DNA of 64,000 nt, from the NCBI GenBank assembly GCA_026416815.1, contig JAOAEJ010000087.1:42908-106907 (forward strand), written 5' to 3'. Under the pieces are notes generated by a model. The model was not told where the DNA came from and did not search any database. It worked only from the letters and a program-made list of their open reading frames with translations. Both the position numbers and the translations under genes were made by a program. Source of the DNA: Clostridia bacterium. GTDB lineage: Bacteria; Bacillota; Clostridia; Acetivibrionales; DSM-2933. Below are positions 17,865-25,992 of this stretch, in pieces (the first letter of the stretch is position 1; the number at the start of each line of letters is the position of its first letter).

Positions 17865-18047
17865 TATAGATAACGAACTCCAAAACTTAAATATTCCAAA
17901 TTACCAATAATATGGGCCAGAACGAAGGCCTTGGGGACGGATTCTCGTGACAGACACGGTTTTCGTATGTCTCGAGAACCGTACCCCATGGACGTAGTGG
18001 ACTTACGTAGTACTGGTGATTTTCAACTCTAGAGTTCAGTATCTATA
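17865..18047 (-). mobile_element. MITE-like palindromic element, 183 bp
   Basis: It begins TATAGATAACGAACTC and ends GAGTTC-A-GTATCTATA, so its ends are inverted repeats. The interior has a further hairpin (GACAGACACGGTTTTCGTATGTC region). It lies between leader copy B and the D start codon. No coding capacity is seen. Related ends occur at 28624, 34541, 53884, 55996 and elsewhere. Confidence 0.6.
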
Positions 18048-18114
18048 AAAAAAGACCGGTCATACTTTCATTCTAAATATCAGAAAGTAAATCCAGCCTC
18101 CAGTTTTCTGGTCA
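18047..18114 (-). promoter_or_regulatory. Conserved leader hairpin plus terminator, copy B
   Basis: The minus strand forms CCAG-AAAA-CTGG (18100-18111), then GGCTGG pairing with CCGGTC around an inner TACTTTC/GAAAGTA stem, then seven T. The core TTGACCAGAAAACTGGAGGC nearly matches copy A. It is the second of two tandem elements between the promoter at 18362-18390 and the D gene at 17808. Confidence 0.6.
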
Positions 18115-18285
18115 AAACAACACTATTTACTTTTTTAAAATCACTACTGTATATGTGGATTAATTAATCACTTCCTCTATGTAAAATTTTATCACCTTTT
18201 TCATAAGGATAATTTATTCTTACTTTTCCTATACAAATACTCTACTTTTGGTCATAATTTTTTATATAGGCTGCAAAATAAAATC

Positions 18286-18340
18286 AAAAAGGCCATATTC
18301 TAATAATATAGAACATGACCTCTAGTTAGCTAGTCGGTAC
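18286..18340 (-). promoter_or_regulatory. Leader hairpin plus terminator, covarying copy D
   Basis: The minus strand forms CTAG-CTAA-CTAG (18322-18333), then AGGTCAT pairing with ATGGCCT around GTTCTA/TAGAAT, then five T. The layout equals copies A-C while both stems carry different paired bases (CCAG/CTGG becomes CTAG/CTAG), as expected for a conserved RNA structure. It begins about 15-20 bases after the predicted transcription start. Confidence 0.5.
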
Positions 18341-18361
18341 TCAAATGTTTATTTTTTACAT

Positions 18362-18390
18362 ATTATACAATAATACGTGTCATTTGTAAA
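18362..18390 (-). promoter_or_regulatory. Promoter of the first D/K operon
   Basis: TTTACA is followed after 17 bases by TATAAT on the minus strand, with a start expected near 18355. The leader to the D gene at 17808 is about 550 bases and holds copies D and B and the 183-bp palindromic element. Apart from these I see no gene between 17809 and 18480. Confidence 0.6.
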
Positions 18391-18480
18391 TACATATGAG
18401 CAAATTAATTTACCTGTTTTTTAGAAGTTGCTTTTAAAGTGTGAAAAGTACTGTTAAGCACATTCGCAAAAGGTTTGTAC

Positions 18481-19554
18481 TTAACTATACACCCCATATG
18501 TAGCAGCTGCCCTTACCATCGCAGCTGCGCTCAGCAAATTGCCGTTTGGCGGAAATTCACAGCCTGTCGAAAGAATATACCCTGCATTATTACCCACGAA
18601 TAGTTCTATCTGCTTTCTGCAATCCTCAACAACTTCTTCCTGTGCCATAATCAGCCCTGTATTAGCCGGGTCTGAATACCCTATGGTAACAACCTTGCTG
18701 CCCCATTTTTCCACATGCTCCTCCCATGTCTTACACCCATAAGCCGGATGAGCTACCGAAATAGCCACCGGGTCTGCCCATTTGATTACCTCCTCAAAGT
18801 AAACCCCATTGCCGCAGTTATGTACCGTTACTATTCCTCCAGCATTCCTTACAGCGTCTGCTATCCGTTTTAAGTAAGGTCCTTCAAACCTTTCCCACAT
18901 ACTTTTGCTTAATACCGTTGGAGATGAATAAAGCGGATCAATACACACCGAATGTGCCCCAGCCTCAATCTGTGCCTTTGCATACTCTACAAGCACTTGT
19001 GTGATTATCTCAATAGCTCCCAATACCTCGTCCGGGTGCCTTATCAGGTCCTTAAACAGCTCCTTGTGACCCCGTATTTGGGACAATACCCCTAAAGGTC
19101 CATACAAAAAGCCTAAAATAGCAACTTCCTTGCCCTTAGCTTTGGAAAGTCCCGCACAAATATCAATAACAGACTTCATACGTTTACTCTTTCTCGGGTC
19201 AACCAGTTTAATTTTAGCATAATCACCTGCGTTTTTTATGAACTGGTTATTAAAATTCGGATATGCCGTACTGTTTTTCGGGAAAATAACCTCCTGCCCG
19301 AAGTCATAGGCCTCTACAGAAAGGTCTACCAGTGTAACAAACGAATCAAAGCCCAGCAGCTCCTGTGAGGCAAGTAAACTTTTAGTTGCCAGCTCCGAGT
19401 CGGTAGACCATTTATCATAGGTAATTCCCAAAACACGGTGGGAAGCACCGCAAAAAAGAGGAGCTGCCGGTACTCTATCCCCCTTTTTAAACTGTAACGC
19501 AAGAGAAACCCTTTCAAGGGAAGTCAATTGGTCGTTTTCGTACTTGAACGCCAT
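18481..19554 (-). CDS. MtaA/uroporphyrinogen decarboxylase-like zinc methyltransferase
   Basis: A 357-residue URO-D superfamily protein. It starts at an ATG after AGGAGGTGTATAAT. HNCGN (about residue 245) and STGCEFPP (near the C-terminus) supply the His-x-Cys...Cys zinc site of corrinoid-dependent methyltransferases. It is divergent from the three other copies. It follows the corrinoid-activator gene after 149 bases that contain a decayed palindromic repeat, and precedes the promoter of the first D/K operon. It could be the substrate-specific (MT1) or acceptor-specific (MT2) partner of the corrinoid protein at 23546-24202. Confidence 0.83.
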   Translation of the reverse strand: MAFKYENDQLTSLERVSLALQFKKGDRVPAAPLFCGASHRVLGITYDKWSTDSELATKSLLASQELLGFDSFVTLVDLSVEAYDFGQEVIFPKNSTAYPNFNNQFIKNAGDYAKIKLVDPRKSKRMKSVIDICAGLSKAKGKEVAILGFLYGPLGVLSQIRGHKELFKDLIRHPDEVLGAIEIITQVLVEYAKAQIEAGAHSVCIDPLYSSPTVLSKSMWERFEGPYLKRIADAVRNAGGIVTVHNCGNGVYFEEVIKWADPVAISVAHPAYGCKTWEEHVEKWGSKVVTIGYSDPANTGLIMAQEEVVEDCRKQIELFVGNNAGYILSTGCEFPPNGNLLSAAAMVRAAATYGVYS

Positions 19555-19616
19555 ATTATACACCTCCTGTAAAATTATCGATATTTAAAAGCATAACGGA
19601 AATTTGACTGATTTAT

Positions 19617-19698
19617 TATATAGATAACAAACTCTAGAGATAAAAACATTCTACCCCTGCCTCTGCCCCCCCAATTTTAGTTTTAGATTTAGTTATAA
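19617..19698. repeat. Decayed MITE-like repeat
   Basis: It starts TATAGATAACAAACTCTAGA and ends with a T-rich TTAGTTATAACC arm. The C-rich centre resembles that of the element at 40512-40664. It lies between two methyltransferase-operon genes and ends 5 bases before the activator stop codon. Confidence 0.4.
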
Positions 19699-19703
19699 CC
19701 TGC

Positions 19704-21377
19704 TTAAAACCCCAGACATTTGACAAATACCTTATCAAAGTCCTTATAATTTGCTAATTCCAGAACATCAATTTTCTTTACTTCACTTTCCATCTCGCCT
19801 CTGTATGAACTATTTAACAGAAAAGCATGACCGCCTGACTTGGAAGTATTGCCTATAAAATCAATCCTACCCTCAAACTCAGCAGGTAAAAGACCTATGT
19901 TAATCAAGCTTTTTGCCCTCAAGTGGTAGCCAAAGGACCCGGCTATCAGTACATTATCAATTTCAATAGCTTTGACGCCCTTACTCTGGAGCAAAAACTC
20001 AATTCCTGCTCTTACAGCCCCTTTTGCGAGCTGTACCTGTCTAACATCCTTCTGGGAAAGATACACTCCATCAGATACCATAAAAACGGTTTTCCCCTCT
20101 ATTTTAACCAGCCTTTCCCTTAATGAAGGTAAGATACCCTCAGCTTCAGGCTCTACAAATTTTCCGTTTTTATTTATGACACCATAGGCAACAAGCTCAC
20201 CTACAATATCCAGTAATCCACTTCCGCAAATCCCTATAGGTTTGATATCACCTATAGTCTTGACAGTAATACTGCCATCCCTCTCCACATTAAACAACTC
20301 AACAGCACCCTTACCGGCCCTCATGCCATGGGTTATATTCATACCCTCAAAGGCCGGACCGGCAGCAGTAGAAGTGGCCGAAAGTTTACCGTCAAAGCCT
20401 ATTACCATTTCGCCGTTGGTTCCTATGTCTACAAAAAGCGTTTTCCCTTCTTTCTTATGAAGCTGCGACGCCAATACCCCTGAGGTTATATCCGCACCTA
20501 CATAGGCTGAAATTATTGGCGGAAGGTATATAATACCCAATTGAGAGATATCCAACTTATGCTCCGCTGCACTCAAATGTATGCCTCCATATACTTCAGG
20601 CGTATACGGATATTTCCCCAGCGAATGGGGACTTACATTAGCAGCAAGATGAAGCATACAGGTATTACCGCTGAATATAACCTCATAGATACTGCTTTTT
20701 GCTACTGCGTTTGTCTTTGACAGTTCATCGATCATTCCGTTTATTTCGCTTATTATGGATGAGTACATAGTATCAAGCCCATTTTCCTCAGACGCAAACT
20801 TTATCCTGGACAAAACATCCTGGGCATGAACGGCTTGCGGGTTTAGGGCGGAAACCGACTGAAGCTCGGTACCGGTACTTATATCCACAAGTGAAGCCAC
20901 AAGAGTAGTTGTACCTATATCCACCACCATCCCGTAATTATCTCTTTCGGTATTTCCGTTTTCCGTCCCTCTAGTATGCTCTCCTGCAAAAATATAGGTT
21001 ATATCTTCATTTTGGCTATACTTCTTTTTTATAAAGCTATCAAGTTCAAAATTAAAACTCTTACCGTGACTTAATATCTTTAGGCTTTTGTTTTGCTGCT
21101 TGCTAATAATCTCAACCGATATATCCCCAGCAACCGCAGTCTCACAGGACAAAACAACCCCTTGAGCTGCCTCTTCGACAGAAACATGATATTTATTGTG
21201 TTGGACAACATTTTTCAATGAAGCACTATCCAGCTTTACTTTACATTTTCCGCATATGCCCGCACAGTTACATGGCGACTCTATTATCAGACCAGCCTGC
21301 CTGGCAGCTTCAAGAATTGTGGTACCTTCAATAACCTGTATGGACTTTCCTGAAGGAAAAAACTTTACAACCGCCAT
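19704..21377 (-). CDS. Corrinoid-activating ferredoxin/ATPase (RACo/RACE family, DUF4445)
   Basis: A 557-residue protein. The N-terminal 2Fe-2S ferredoxin domain has C36, C42 and C45 in PCNCAGICGKC and C78 in LSCET. From about residue 145 a long ASKHA-type domain follows, with VVDIGTTTLVASL, VDIGTNGEMVIGF, TAAGPAFEGMNI and GICGSGLLDIVGE. Family members use ATP and an external electron donor to reduce inactive Co(II) corrinoid to Co(I) on methyltransferase corrinoid proteins. It starts 4 bases after a methyltransferase stop, after AAAGGAG, in the corrinoid operon. Its presence strongly indicates that the methyltransferases here work with a protein-bound corrinoid. Confidence 0.9.
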   Translation of the reverse strand: MAVVKFFPSGKSIQVIEGTTILEAARQAGLIIESPCNCAGICGKCKVKLDSASLKNVVQHNKYHVSVEEAAQGVVLSCETAVAGDISVEIISKQQNKSLKILSHGKSFNFELDSFIKKKYSQNEDITYIFAGEHTRGTENGNTERDNYGMVVDIGTTTLVASLVDISTGTELQSVSALNPQAVHAQDVLSRIKFASEENGLDTMYSSIISEINGMIDELSKTNAVAKSSIYEVIFSGNTCMLHLAANVSPHSLGKYPYTPEVYGGIHLSAAEHKLDISQLGIIYLPPIISAYVGADITSGVLASQLHKKEGKTLFVDIGTNGEMVIGFDGKLSATSTAAGPAFEGMNITHGMRAGKGAVELFNVERDGSITVKTIGDIKPIGICGSGLLDIVGELVAYGVINKNGKFVEPEAEGILPSLRERLVKIEGKTVFMVSDGVYLSQKDVRQVQLAKGAVRAGIEFLLQSKGVKAIEIDNVLIAGSFGYHLRAKSLINIGLLPAEFEGRIDFIGNTSKSGGHAFLLNSSYRGEMESEVKKIDVLELANYKDFDKVFVKCLGF

Positions 21378-21381
21378 TTTG

Positions 21382-22404
21382 TTAATTCTCCTTTACCGTA
21401 GAAGTCATTGCCGTAATATTATCCAGTGAAGAGGATGTGCTAAGGCCACAGGCTGGAGAAATAATATCTATACCGTCTCGTATTAGCCTTTCGGTTTGGC
21501 CTGCTACTTTATCCGGTGTACCGAATTCAAGCAGGAATGTACTTAGATTGCCCATAGTAGTGATTTGTGGAAACTCTTCTTTCAATAGCCTCAAGTTCAC
21601 CAGTGCATCGGTGCTTAAAGCATTGGACTTTATTTGGGGAACCAAATGCTTTACCGAATTCATATTACCGCAGATATGTACAATAACAGGTGCACCCATT
21701 GAGTGTATACCGTCTATAACCTTATTTAGATATCTCACAGCATACTCCTCAAACATTTTGGGCCCAAGTATCTCACCTGTAGCAGTAGGGTCACCTATAG
21801 AAATCAATGTCACGCCATTTTCTATCATCAGCCTTGAATACTCAATAAGAAAGTCCGATACATAATCAATTACCTTATGGGCGTTTTCCTTATCTTTACG
21901 AAGCTCCTTAAGAAACGGTATGGGATCGACTATTGACGCTGCTGTGCTGATCGGACCGGTAAGATTGCCTATAACCGGCACGTCAGGGTACTTTTTAGAC
22001 AGGCGGTAGCCCGACTGTACTATTGTGTTTACCCTTGCGCCTTTGAGCATATTATTTATGTCTTTAAACTCTACCTTTGAAGCTGATGGAAATATTTCCT
22101 TTTCAATTTTGGGCTCACAGGCTAAGGTGCCGAAGTTTATTTCACTTCCCAGCACTTCCGCCTCGACGGTCATACAAAATGGAATGCCGAAGTTCTCAAA
22201 GCCGGTTTGCTGGTGAACGTCATTGGAGAGTTCGGCCATAAGTGTGTCATCATGGTGTGCTTGGGGTAGAGTATGGCCGGTTTTGTTCATGACGTCTACT
22301 ATTGCAGCATTCATCATGCCTCCAGTGCATATAACCGGAGGTCTGTCGGTTTTTTGTTTATTTAAAACCCTTAGTAATCTTTCTTTTGGGCTTAATGTGC
22401 TCAC
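21382..22404 (-). CDS. MtaA-like methylcobamide methyltransferase
   Basis: A 340-residue URO-D superfamily protein that looks closest to classical MtaA/MtbA. The zinc site is VHICGNMNS (near residue 241) and SPACGLSTSS (near 322). Acidic and glycine-rich motifs (NLTGPIS, SIGDPTATGE) are typical. MtaA enzymes move a methyl group from a methyl-corrinoid protein to coenzyme M; clostridia lack CoM as far as is known, so another thiol or tetrahydrofolate would be the acceptor. It follows the second methyltransferase by about 60 bases and precedes the corrinoid activator by 4. Confidence 0.86.
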   Translation of the reverse strand: MSTLSPKERLLRVLNKQKTDRPPVICTGGMMNAAIVDVMNKTGHTLPQAHHDDTLMAELSNDVHQQTGFENFGIPFCMTVEAEVLGSEINFGTLACEPKIEKEIFPSASKVEFKDINNMLKGARVNTIVQSGYRLSKKYPDVPVIGNLTGPISTAASIVDPIPFLKELRKDKENAHKVIDYVSDFLIEYSRLMIENGVTLISIGDPTATGEILGPKMFEEYAVRYLNKVIDGIHSMGAPVIVHICGNMNSVKHLVPQIKSNALSTDALVNLRLLKEEFPQITTMGNLSTFLLEFGTPDKVAGQTERLIRDGIDIISPACGLSTSSSLDNITAMTSTVKEN

Positions 22405-22466
22405 TTATTTTCCCTCTTTTCGGTGTTGGAATTTGTGCAAAGTGGAGTAAGTAGTTATTGCGAATT

Positions 22467-23546
22467 TTAGCATTTGGTGAGTGTTTGTGCCTCTAGTTTC
22501 TCAAAGTTTACCGGATAGCCTATCTCCATTACAGTGTCCAGCATAGCTTGGATGTTTTGAAAGGGAGTTTCGGTAGGAAGACTGCAGCCGGAAGCTACGA
22601 TGTAGCCTTTGGGATTATCATAGGCTTTTTTTACGCATTCAATTACTGCTTTTCTTACATCATCGGAGCTCCCCTGAAGCATTACTTCTGAAGGCCTAAC
22701 ATTTCCCATAAGCCTTACCCTGTCTCCAACCTTTATTTTCGCCTCATACAGGTCGGCATCGTTGTCAATGCTAATACAGTCGGCCCCGGCTTCCGCCATT
22801 AGCTCCCATATTTTATTGGTTTTCCCGCAGATATGCAGGGTAACGCTTTTCCCTCTGGAGTGAATATAGCCAATCAGCCTTTTTAGATATGGATAGGAAA
22901 ATTCCTCAAACTGTTTTGGGCTGATGACAGTGGCCGATGACATTGCGTCGGTTAGGCTTGGCGTACAGCCTGCGTCCATTATAGCTTTAGCGTATCTCAG
23001 GCTTGTTTCTAACGAAACCTCGCACAGTTTGTGTACGGCCTCAGGATTCCTTATCGTAAGCCTAACCAGGTTTTCAGAGCCTATTAAGAATGACGCATTT
23101 GTGAATGGACAGGTTAATGCCCCTGTTACCGTCACTTCCTTACCCACCGACTCAACTGCTCTCTTCATGGCTTCCAGATGGTGTGGCAGATTACCGTCCT
23201 TATATGGATCTGCCGGTTCTATACCGTCTATCTGAGATACATTGCTAATTGCGGGAGCCCCAAGATAAGCAGTCTCGTCGGCAGGATAATGTACCTTTGC
23301 GCCCATAGCCTCCGCTTGGGTGTATAAATCGGTGAAAATCCTTATAATATCATACTTAAAAAGCCGGTATGCCTCTATATGTGCTTTTGCAAGCAATCGC
23401 CCATTACCCTTGAATTCCGACACCTTTACCCCAATCACCCTAGCAGCAGTATTCCCTACAATAGGTACACACGGCAGCCTGTCAATCGACTCTCCTTTGT
23501 TGTAGGCAGTAAGCCTTTCGATAGGAGTCATTCGTTCAAACGGCAT
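22467..23546 (-). CDS. MtaA-like methyltransferase coupled to the corrinoid protein
   Basis: A 359-residue URO-D superfamily protein with HICGK (near residue 245) and ASGCSLP (near 325) as zinc ligands. The start ATG overlaps the corrinoid protein stop as TAATG, so the two are translationally coupled and are likely partners. TGALTCPFT and SLTDAMSSATV match the substrate-channel region of MtaA-type enzymes. As first methyltransferase after the corrinoid protein it is a good candidate for the methyl donor-specific enzyme, but that is inference. Confidence 0.86.
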   Translation of the reverse strand: MPFERMTPIERLTAYNKGESIDRLPCVPIVGNTAARVIGVKVSEFKGNGRLLAKAHIEAYRLFKYDIIRIFTDLYTQAEAMGAKVHYPADETAYLGAPAISNVSQIDGIEPADPYKDGNLPHHLEAMKRAVESVGKEVTVTGALTCPFTNASFLIGSENLVRLTIRNPEAVHKLCEVSLETSLRYAKAIMDAGCTPSLTDAMSSATVISPKQFEEFSYPYLKRLIGYIHSRGKSVTLHICGKTNKIWELMAEAGADCISIDNDADLYEAKIKVGDRVRLMGNVRPSEVMLQGSSDDVRKAVIECVKKAYDNPKGYIVASGCSLPTETPFQNIQAMLDTVMEIGYPVNFEKLEAQTLTKC

Positions 23547-24202
23547 TAAGCCGCACCTCCCACCAATCTTCTAGCAAGTCTGACAGCTTCAGCAGCATTG
23601 ATTGAATATCCGTCAGCACCTATTTTATCCGCAAAACTCTGAGAAATAGGACCCCCACCTACCATTACCTTAAAACTCTCCCTTATGCCCAGAGTGTTCA
23701 AAATCCTTATTACTTCGCTCATTCCCTCCATTGTAGTAGTCATCAAAGTCGATAGCGCAATTATCTTTGCCTCCACCTCTTTAGCCGTTTCTACAAACTT
23801 TTGCGGCGGAATATCCCTTCCAAGGTCAATCACATCAAACCCTGACGTCTCAAGCATTATTTTCACAAGATTTTTTCCTATATCATGGGTATCTCCTTCT
23901 ACAACACCTATTACTACCCTATGCTTCTCTCCCGATTCCTTGGTCTTAATATGAGGCTTCAATATATCCAATCCGGCATACATAGCATCAGAGCACATAA
24001 GCAGCTCAGGTATAAAATATTCCTCTTCTTCAAAAAGCTTTCCAGCCCTCTCCATTCCGTCCGAAAGCCCCTTTTCAATAGCCTCATATGCGTCATAGCC
24101 TTTATCGATTACTTCATTCGAAAGCTGCACTGTCAGGCTTTCATCCATATACACCACTGAATCCGACAGTTTTTTAAACAATTCATCTTTACCTTCAGGC
24201 AT
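23546..24202 (-). CDS. Methyltransferase corrinoid protein (MtaC/MtbC type)
   Basis: A 218-residue protein with a helical cap domain (about 1-90) and a Rossmann B12-binding domain. The cobalt-ligand motif is DTHDIGKN with His106, followed by GFDVIDLGRDIPPQKF and STLMTTTM, then VGGGPIS, all standard for cognate corrinoid proteins. The ATG at 24202 follows GGAGGTTATAAA. It opens the operon corrinoid protein, two methyltransferases, activator. Leader copy C and a partial palindromic repeat separate it from the yezD-like gene upstream. The corrinoid could be made by the operon at 30.7-53.4 kb. Confidence 0.9.
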   Translation of the reverse strand: MPEGKDELFKKLSDSVVYMDESLTVQLSNEVIDKGYDAYEAIEKGLSDGMERAGKLFEEEEYFIPELLMCSDAMYAGLDILKPHIKTKESGEKHRVVIGVVEGDTHDIGKNLVKIMLETSGFDVIDLGRDIPPQKFVETAKEVEAKIIALSTLMTTTMEGMSEVIRILNTLGIRESFKVMVGGGPISQSFADKIGADGYSINAAEAVRLARRLVGGAA

Positions 24203-24244
24203 TTTTATAACCTCCAATTTAAATTATTTACAACTCACCTTTTT

Positions 24245-24306
24245 ATAGATAACCATTAAAAGAACTAACACCTTGCCCTAAGTCCCCGGAACCAGTGATT
24301 TTATAA
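24245..24306. repeat. Partial MITE-like repeat
   Basis: It has a TATAGATAACCATTAAAAG left end and a CAGTGATTTTATA internal segment as in the full copies; the right half is absent or decayed. It abuts the terminator stem of leader copy C. Confidence 0.35.
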
Positions 24307-24309
24307 AAC

Positions 24310-24378
24310 AAAAAAGGCCAAGCTTTAAATTCCTATTATTTATAGGAATAAAACCTAGCCTCCAGTATTTCTGGTTGA
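24310..24378 (-). promoter_or_regulatory. Conserved leader hairpin plus terminator, copy C
   Basis: The minus strand forms CCAG-AAATA-CTGG (24362-24374), then AGGCTAGG pairing with GCTTGGCCT around ATTCCTAT/AATAGGAAT, then six T. It begins only about 45 bases after the yezD-like stop and I see no promoter in between, so it probably gates readthrough into the corrinoid methyltransferase operon or terminates the upstream unit. Confidence 0.55.
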
Positions 24379-24421
24379 CCATCAATTATTTCACCTGTCA
24401 AGGGATATGTATAAGTTGATT

Positions 24422-24592
24422 TTATTTCAGGCGCATTTTCTCGTTTTTTTCTATCTGGACTACTTTGCCTTCCTGTATGACCAGAGTTACCGAACCGTAG
24501 CTTACAGAATGCAGCAACTCTAAAAGCTTCTTAAGGTCCTGCTCCGAAAGAGCACTGTTATTATCATCTGCCCCTGACTTCTTATCGGCCAT
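24422..24592 (-). CDS. yezD: YezD family protein (DUF2292)
   Basis: A 56-residue protein. The ATG at 24592 follows GGAGGTGTTAAG. The sequence LSEQDLKKLLELLHSV, YGSVTLVIQEGKVVQIEK is characteristic of the DUF2292/YezD family. In Bacillus subtilis yezD sits with sulfate-assimilation genes controlled by sulfur status; its biochemical role is unknown. Here it is downstream of a related 79-residue protein and of cysK, and upstream of the corrinoid operon, supporting a sulfur theme. Confidence 0.75.
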   Translation of the reverse strand: MADKKSGADDNNSALSEQDLKKLLELLHSVSYGSVTLVIQEGKVVQIEKNEKMRLK

Positions 24593-24636
24593 CTTAACAC
24601 CTCCATGTCATTTAAAGCTATACTATCCTCAATTAA

Positions 24637-24876
24637 TCACCCCAATTGAAATTTTTCACTTGTGTTTATCTGAATGATATTGTTATCCTGCTTAATAATG
24701 GTAATCGTCCCATTATCAATGCTTTTTGCAGCATTTATAATCATATTTATTAATTGCGGGTACTGTGGGTTGATATCCTTATATATCTTTTTATGCTGTC
24801 TGTTATGCATAATCACTCTTGCCCCCACTTCATTTAATACTGACAGAAGTTGATATATTCCTTCAGCCTTTACCAT
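24637..24876 (-). CDS. Second YezD/DUF2292-like small protein with N-terminal extension
   Basis: A 79-residue protein. The last 35 residues (INAAKSIDNGTITIIKQDNN, IIQINTSEKFQL) align with the YezD-like neighbour over the GSVTLVIQEGKVVQI region. The first 40 residues are extra and basic. The ribosome site is weak (AGGATAACG about 11 bases upstream). It probably arose by duplication of the neighbour or the reverse. An ATAGGA motif precedes it. Confidence 0.6.
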   Translation of the reverse strand: MVKAEGIYQLLSVLNEVGARVIMHNRQHKKIYKDINPQYPQLINMIINAAKSIDNGTITIIKQDNNIIQINTSEKFQLG

Positions 24877-24928
24877 AAAACATAATCACGTTATCCTATA
24901 TGTTTACTCGGATATTGACCATTTTTTT

Positions 24929-24964
24929 ACCCTCACCAAAACCCTTAAAAGCTTTGGTGAGGGT
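24929..24964. other. Perfect hairpin after cysK
   Basis: ACCCTCACCAAA and TTTGGTGAGGGT form a 12-bp stem just after the cysK stop. It lacks a T tract on the transcribed side, so it is not a textbook terminator. It may still slow transcription or protect the 3' end. Confidence 0.4.
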
Positions 24965-25000
24965 GTATAAAATTCAAAAATTCTTCTGTAAATTATATAC

Positions 25001-25936
25001 TTATACTTCCTGGAAGAGTACTGTTGAAAGATATCTTTCACCGGTATCAGGGAGAAGTACTACTATGGTCTTACCTTTGTTCTCCGGCCTCTTAGCAATC
25101 TCTGTTGCCGCGAAAGCAGCAGCTCCGGATGAAATACCTACAAGCAACCCTTCGGTTTTTGAGAGTTTTCTTGCAGCTTCAAATGCCTCTTCATTTTTTA
25201 CCTTGAATATTTCATCAATAACGCCTTTATTCAAGATATCCGGTACAAATCCTGCACCTATACCCTGTATTTTATGTGGACCAGGATTACCTCCGGACAA
25301 TACAGGAGAATCAGTCGGTTCAACAGCAATAATTTTTACATTAGGATTTTTCTTCTTTAATACTTCACCAACGCCAGTTATAGTTCCACCTGTTCCTACG
25401 CCACCTACAAATATATCTACTTTGCCGTCAGTATCTCTTAAGATCTCTTCCGCTGTAGTGTTTCTATGAATTTCAGGATTTGCAGGGTTTTTAAACTGCT
25501 GCGGCATAAATGCGTTAGGCGTTTCTGCAACTAACTCCTCAGCTTTTCTTATAGCACCCTTCATACCTTCACTTCCTGGAGTCAATACAAGTTCTGCTCC
25601 AAGAGCCTTAAGAAGGTTCCTTCTTTCAATACTCATTGTTTCAGGCATAGTAAGTACAAGTTTATATCCTCTTGCAGCAGAAACGAAAGCTAAAGCTATA
25701 CCTGTATTTCCGCTGGTAGGCTCGATAATTACAGTATCCTTATTAATTAACCCCTTCTCCTCAGCATCTTTAATCATTGCATATCCGATTCTGTCTTTAA
25801 CGCTTCCTGCAGGGTTAAAATATTCGAGTTTTGCTATTAAAGTTGCTTCAAGGTTAATACTTTTATTATAGTTTGAAAGTTCCAATAAAGGTGTGTTACC
25901 AATCAAGTCTGTAAGGTTTTTTGCGATTTTAGCCAT
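25001..25936 (-). CDS. cysK: Cysteine synthase (O-acetylserine sulfhydrylase)
   Basis: A 311-residue fold-type II PLP enzyme that makes cysteine from O-acetylserine and sulfide. The PLP lysine is in the [10 protein letters not shown] motif (about residue 44), the substrate loop is [10 protein letters not shown], the phosphate loop is [11 protein letters not shown] and the C-terminal end has [11 protein letters not shown]. Length is normal. Start after ACGGGGGTAGTTCAT. It has its own strong promoter and an upstream ATAGGA motif. It heads the sulfur block next to the YezD genes. Confidence 0.93.
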   Translation of the reverse strand: MAKIAKNLTDLIGNTPLLELSNYNKSINLEATLIAKLEYFNPAGSVKDRIGYAMIKDAEEKGLINKDTVIIEPTSGNTGIALAFVSAARGYKLVLTMPETMSIERRNLLKALGAELVLTPGSEGMKGAIRKAEELVAETPNAFMPQQFKNPANPEIHRNTTAEEILRDTDGKVDIFVGGVGTGGTITGVGEVLKKKNPNVKIIAVEPTDSPVLSGGNPGPHKIQGIGAGFVPDILNKGVIDEIFKVKNEEAFEAARKLSKTEGLLVGISSGAAAFAATEIAKRPENKGKTIVVLLPDTGERYLSTVLFQEV

Positions 25937-25992
25937 ATGAACTACCCCCGTCCTAATATTCTCCGACTATTCTTATTTGTTTTGTTGGTTTT

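Noticed and set aside
24929..24964. Intrinsic terminator for cysK
   Set aside because: The stem is strong, but the base run after it on the transcribed strand is A, not T.
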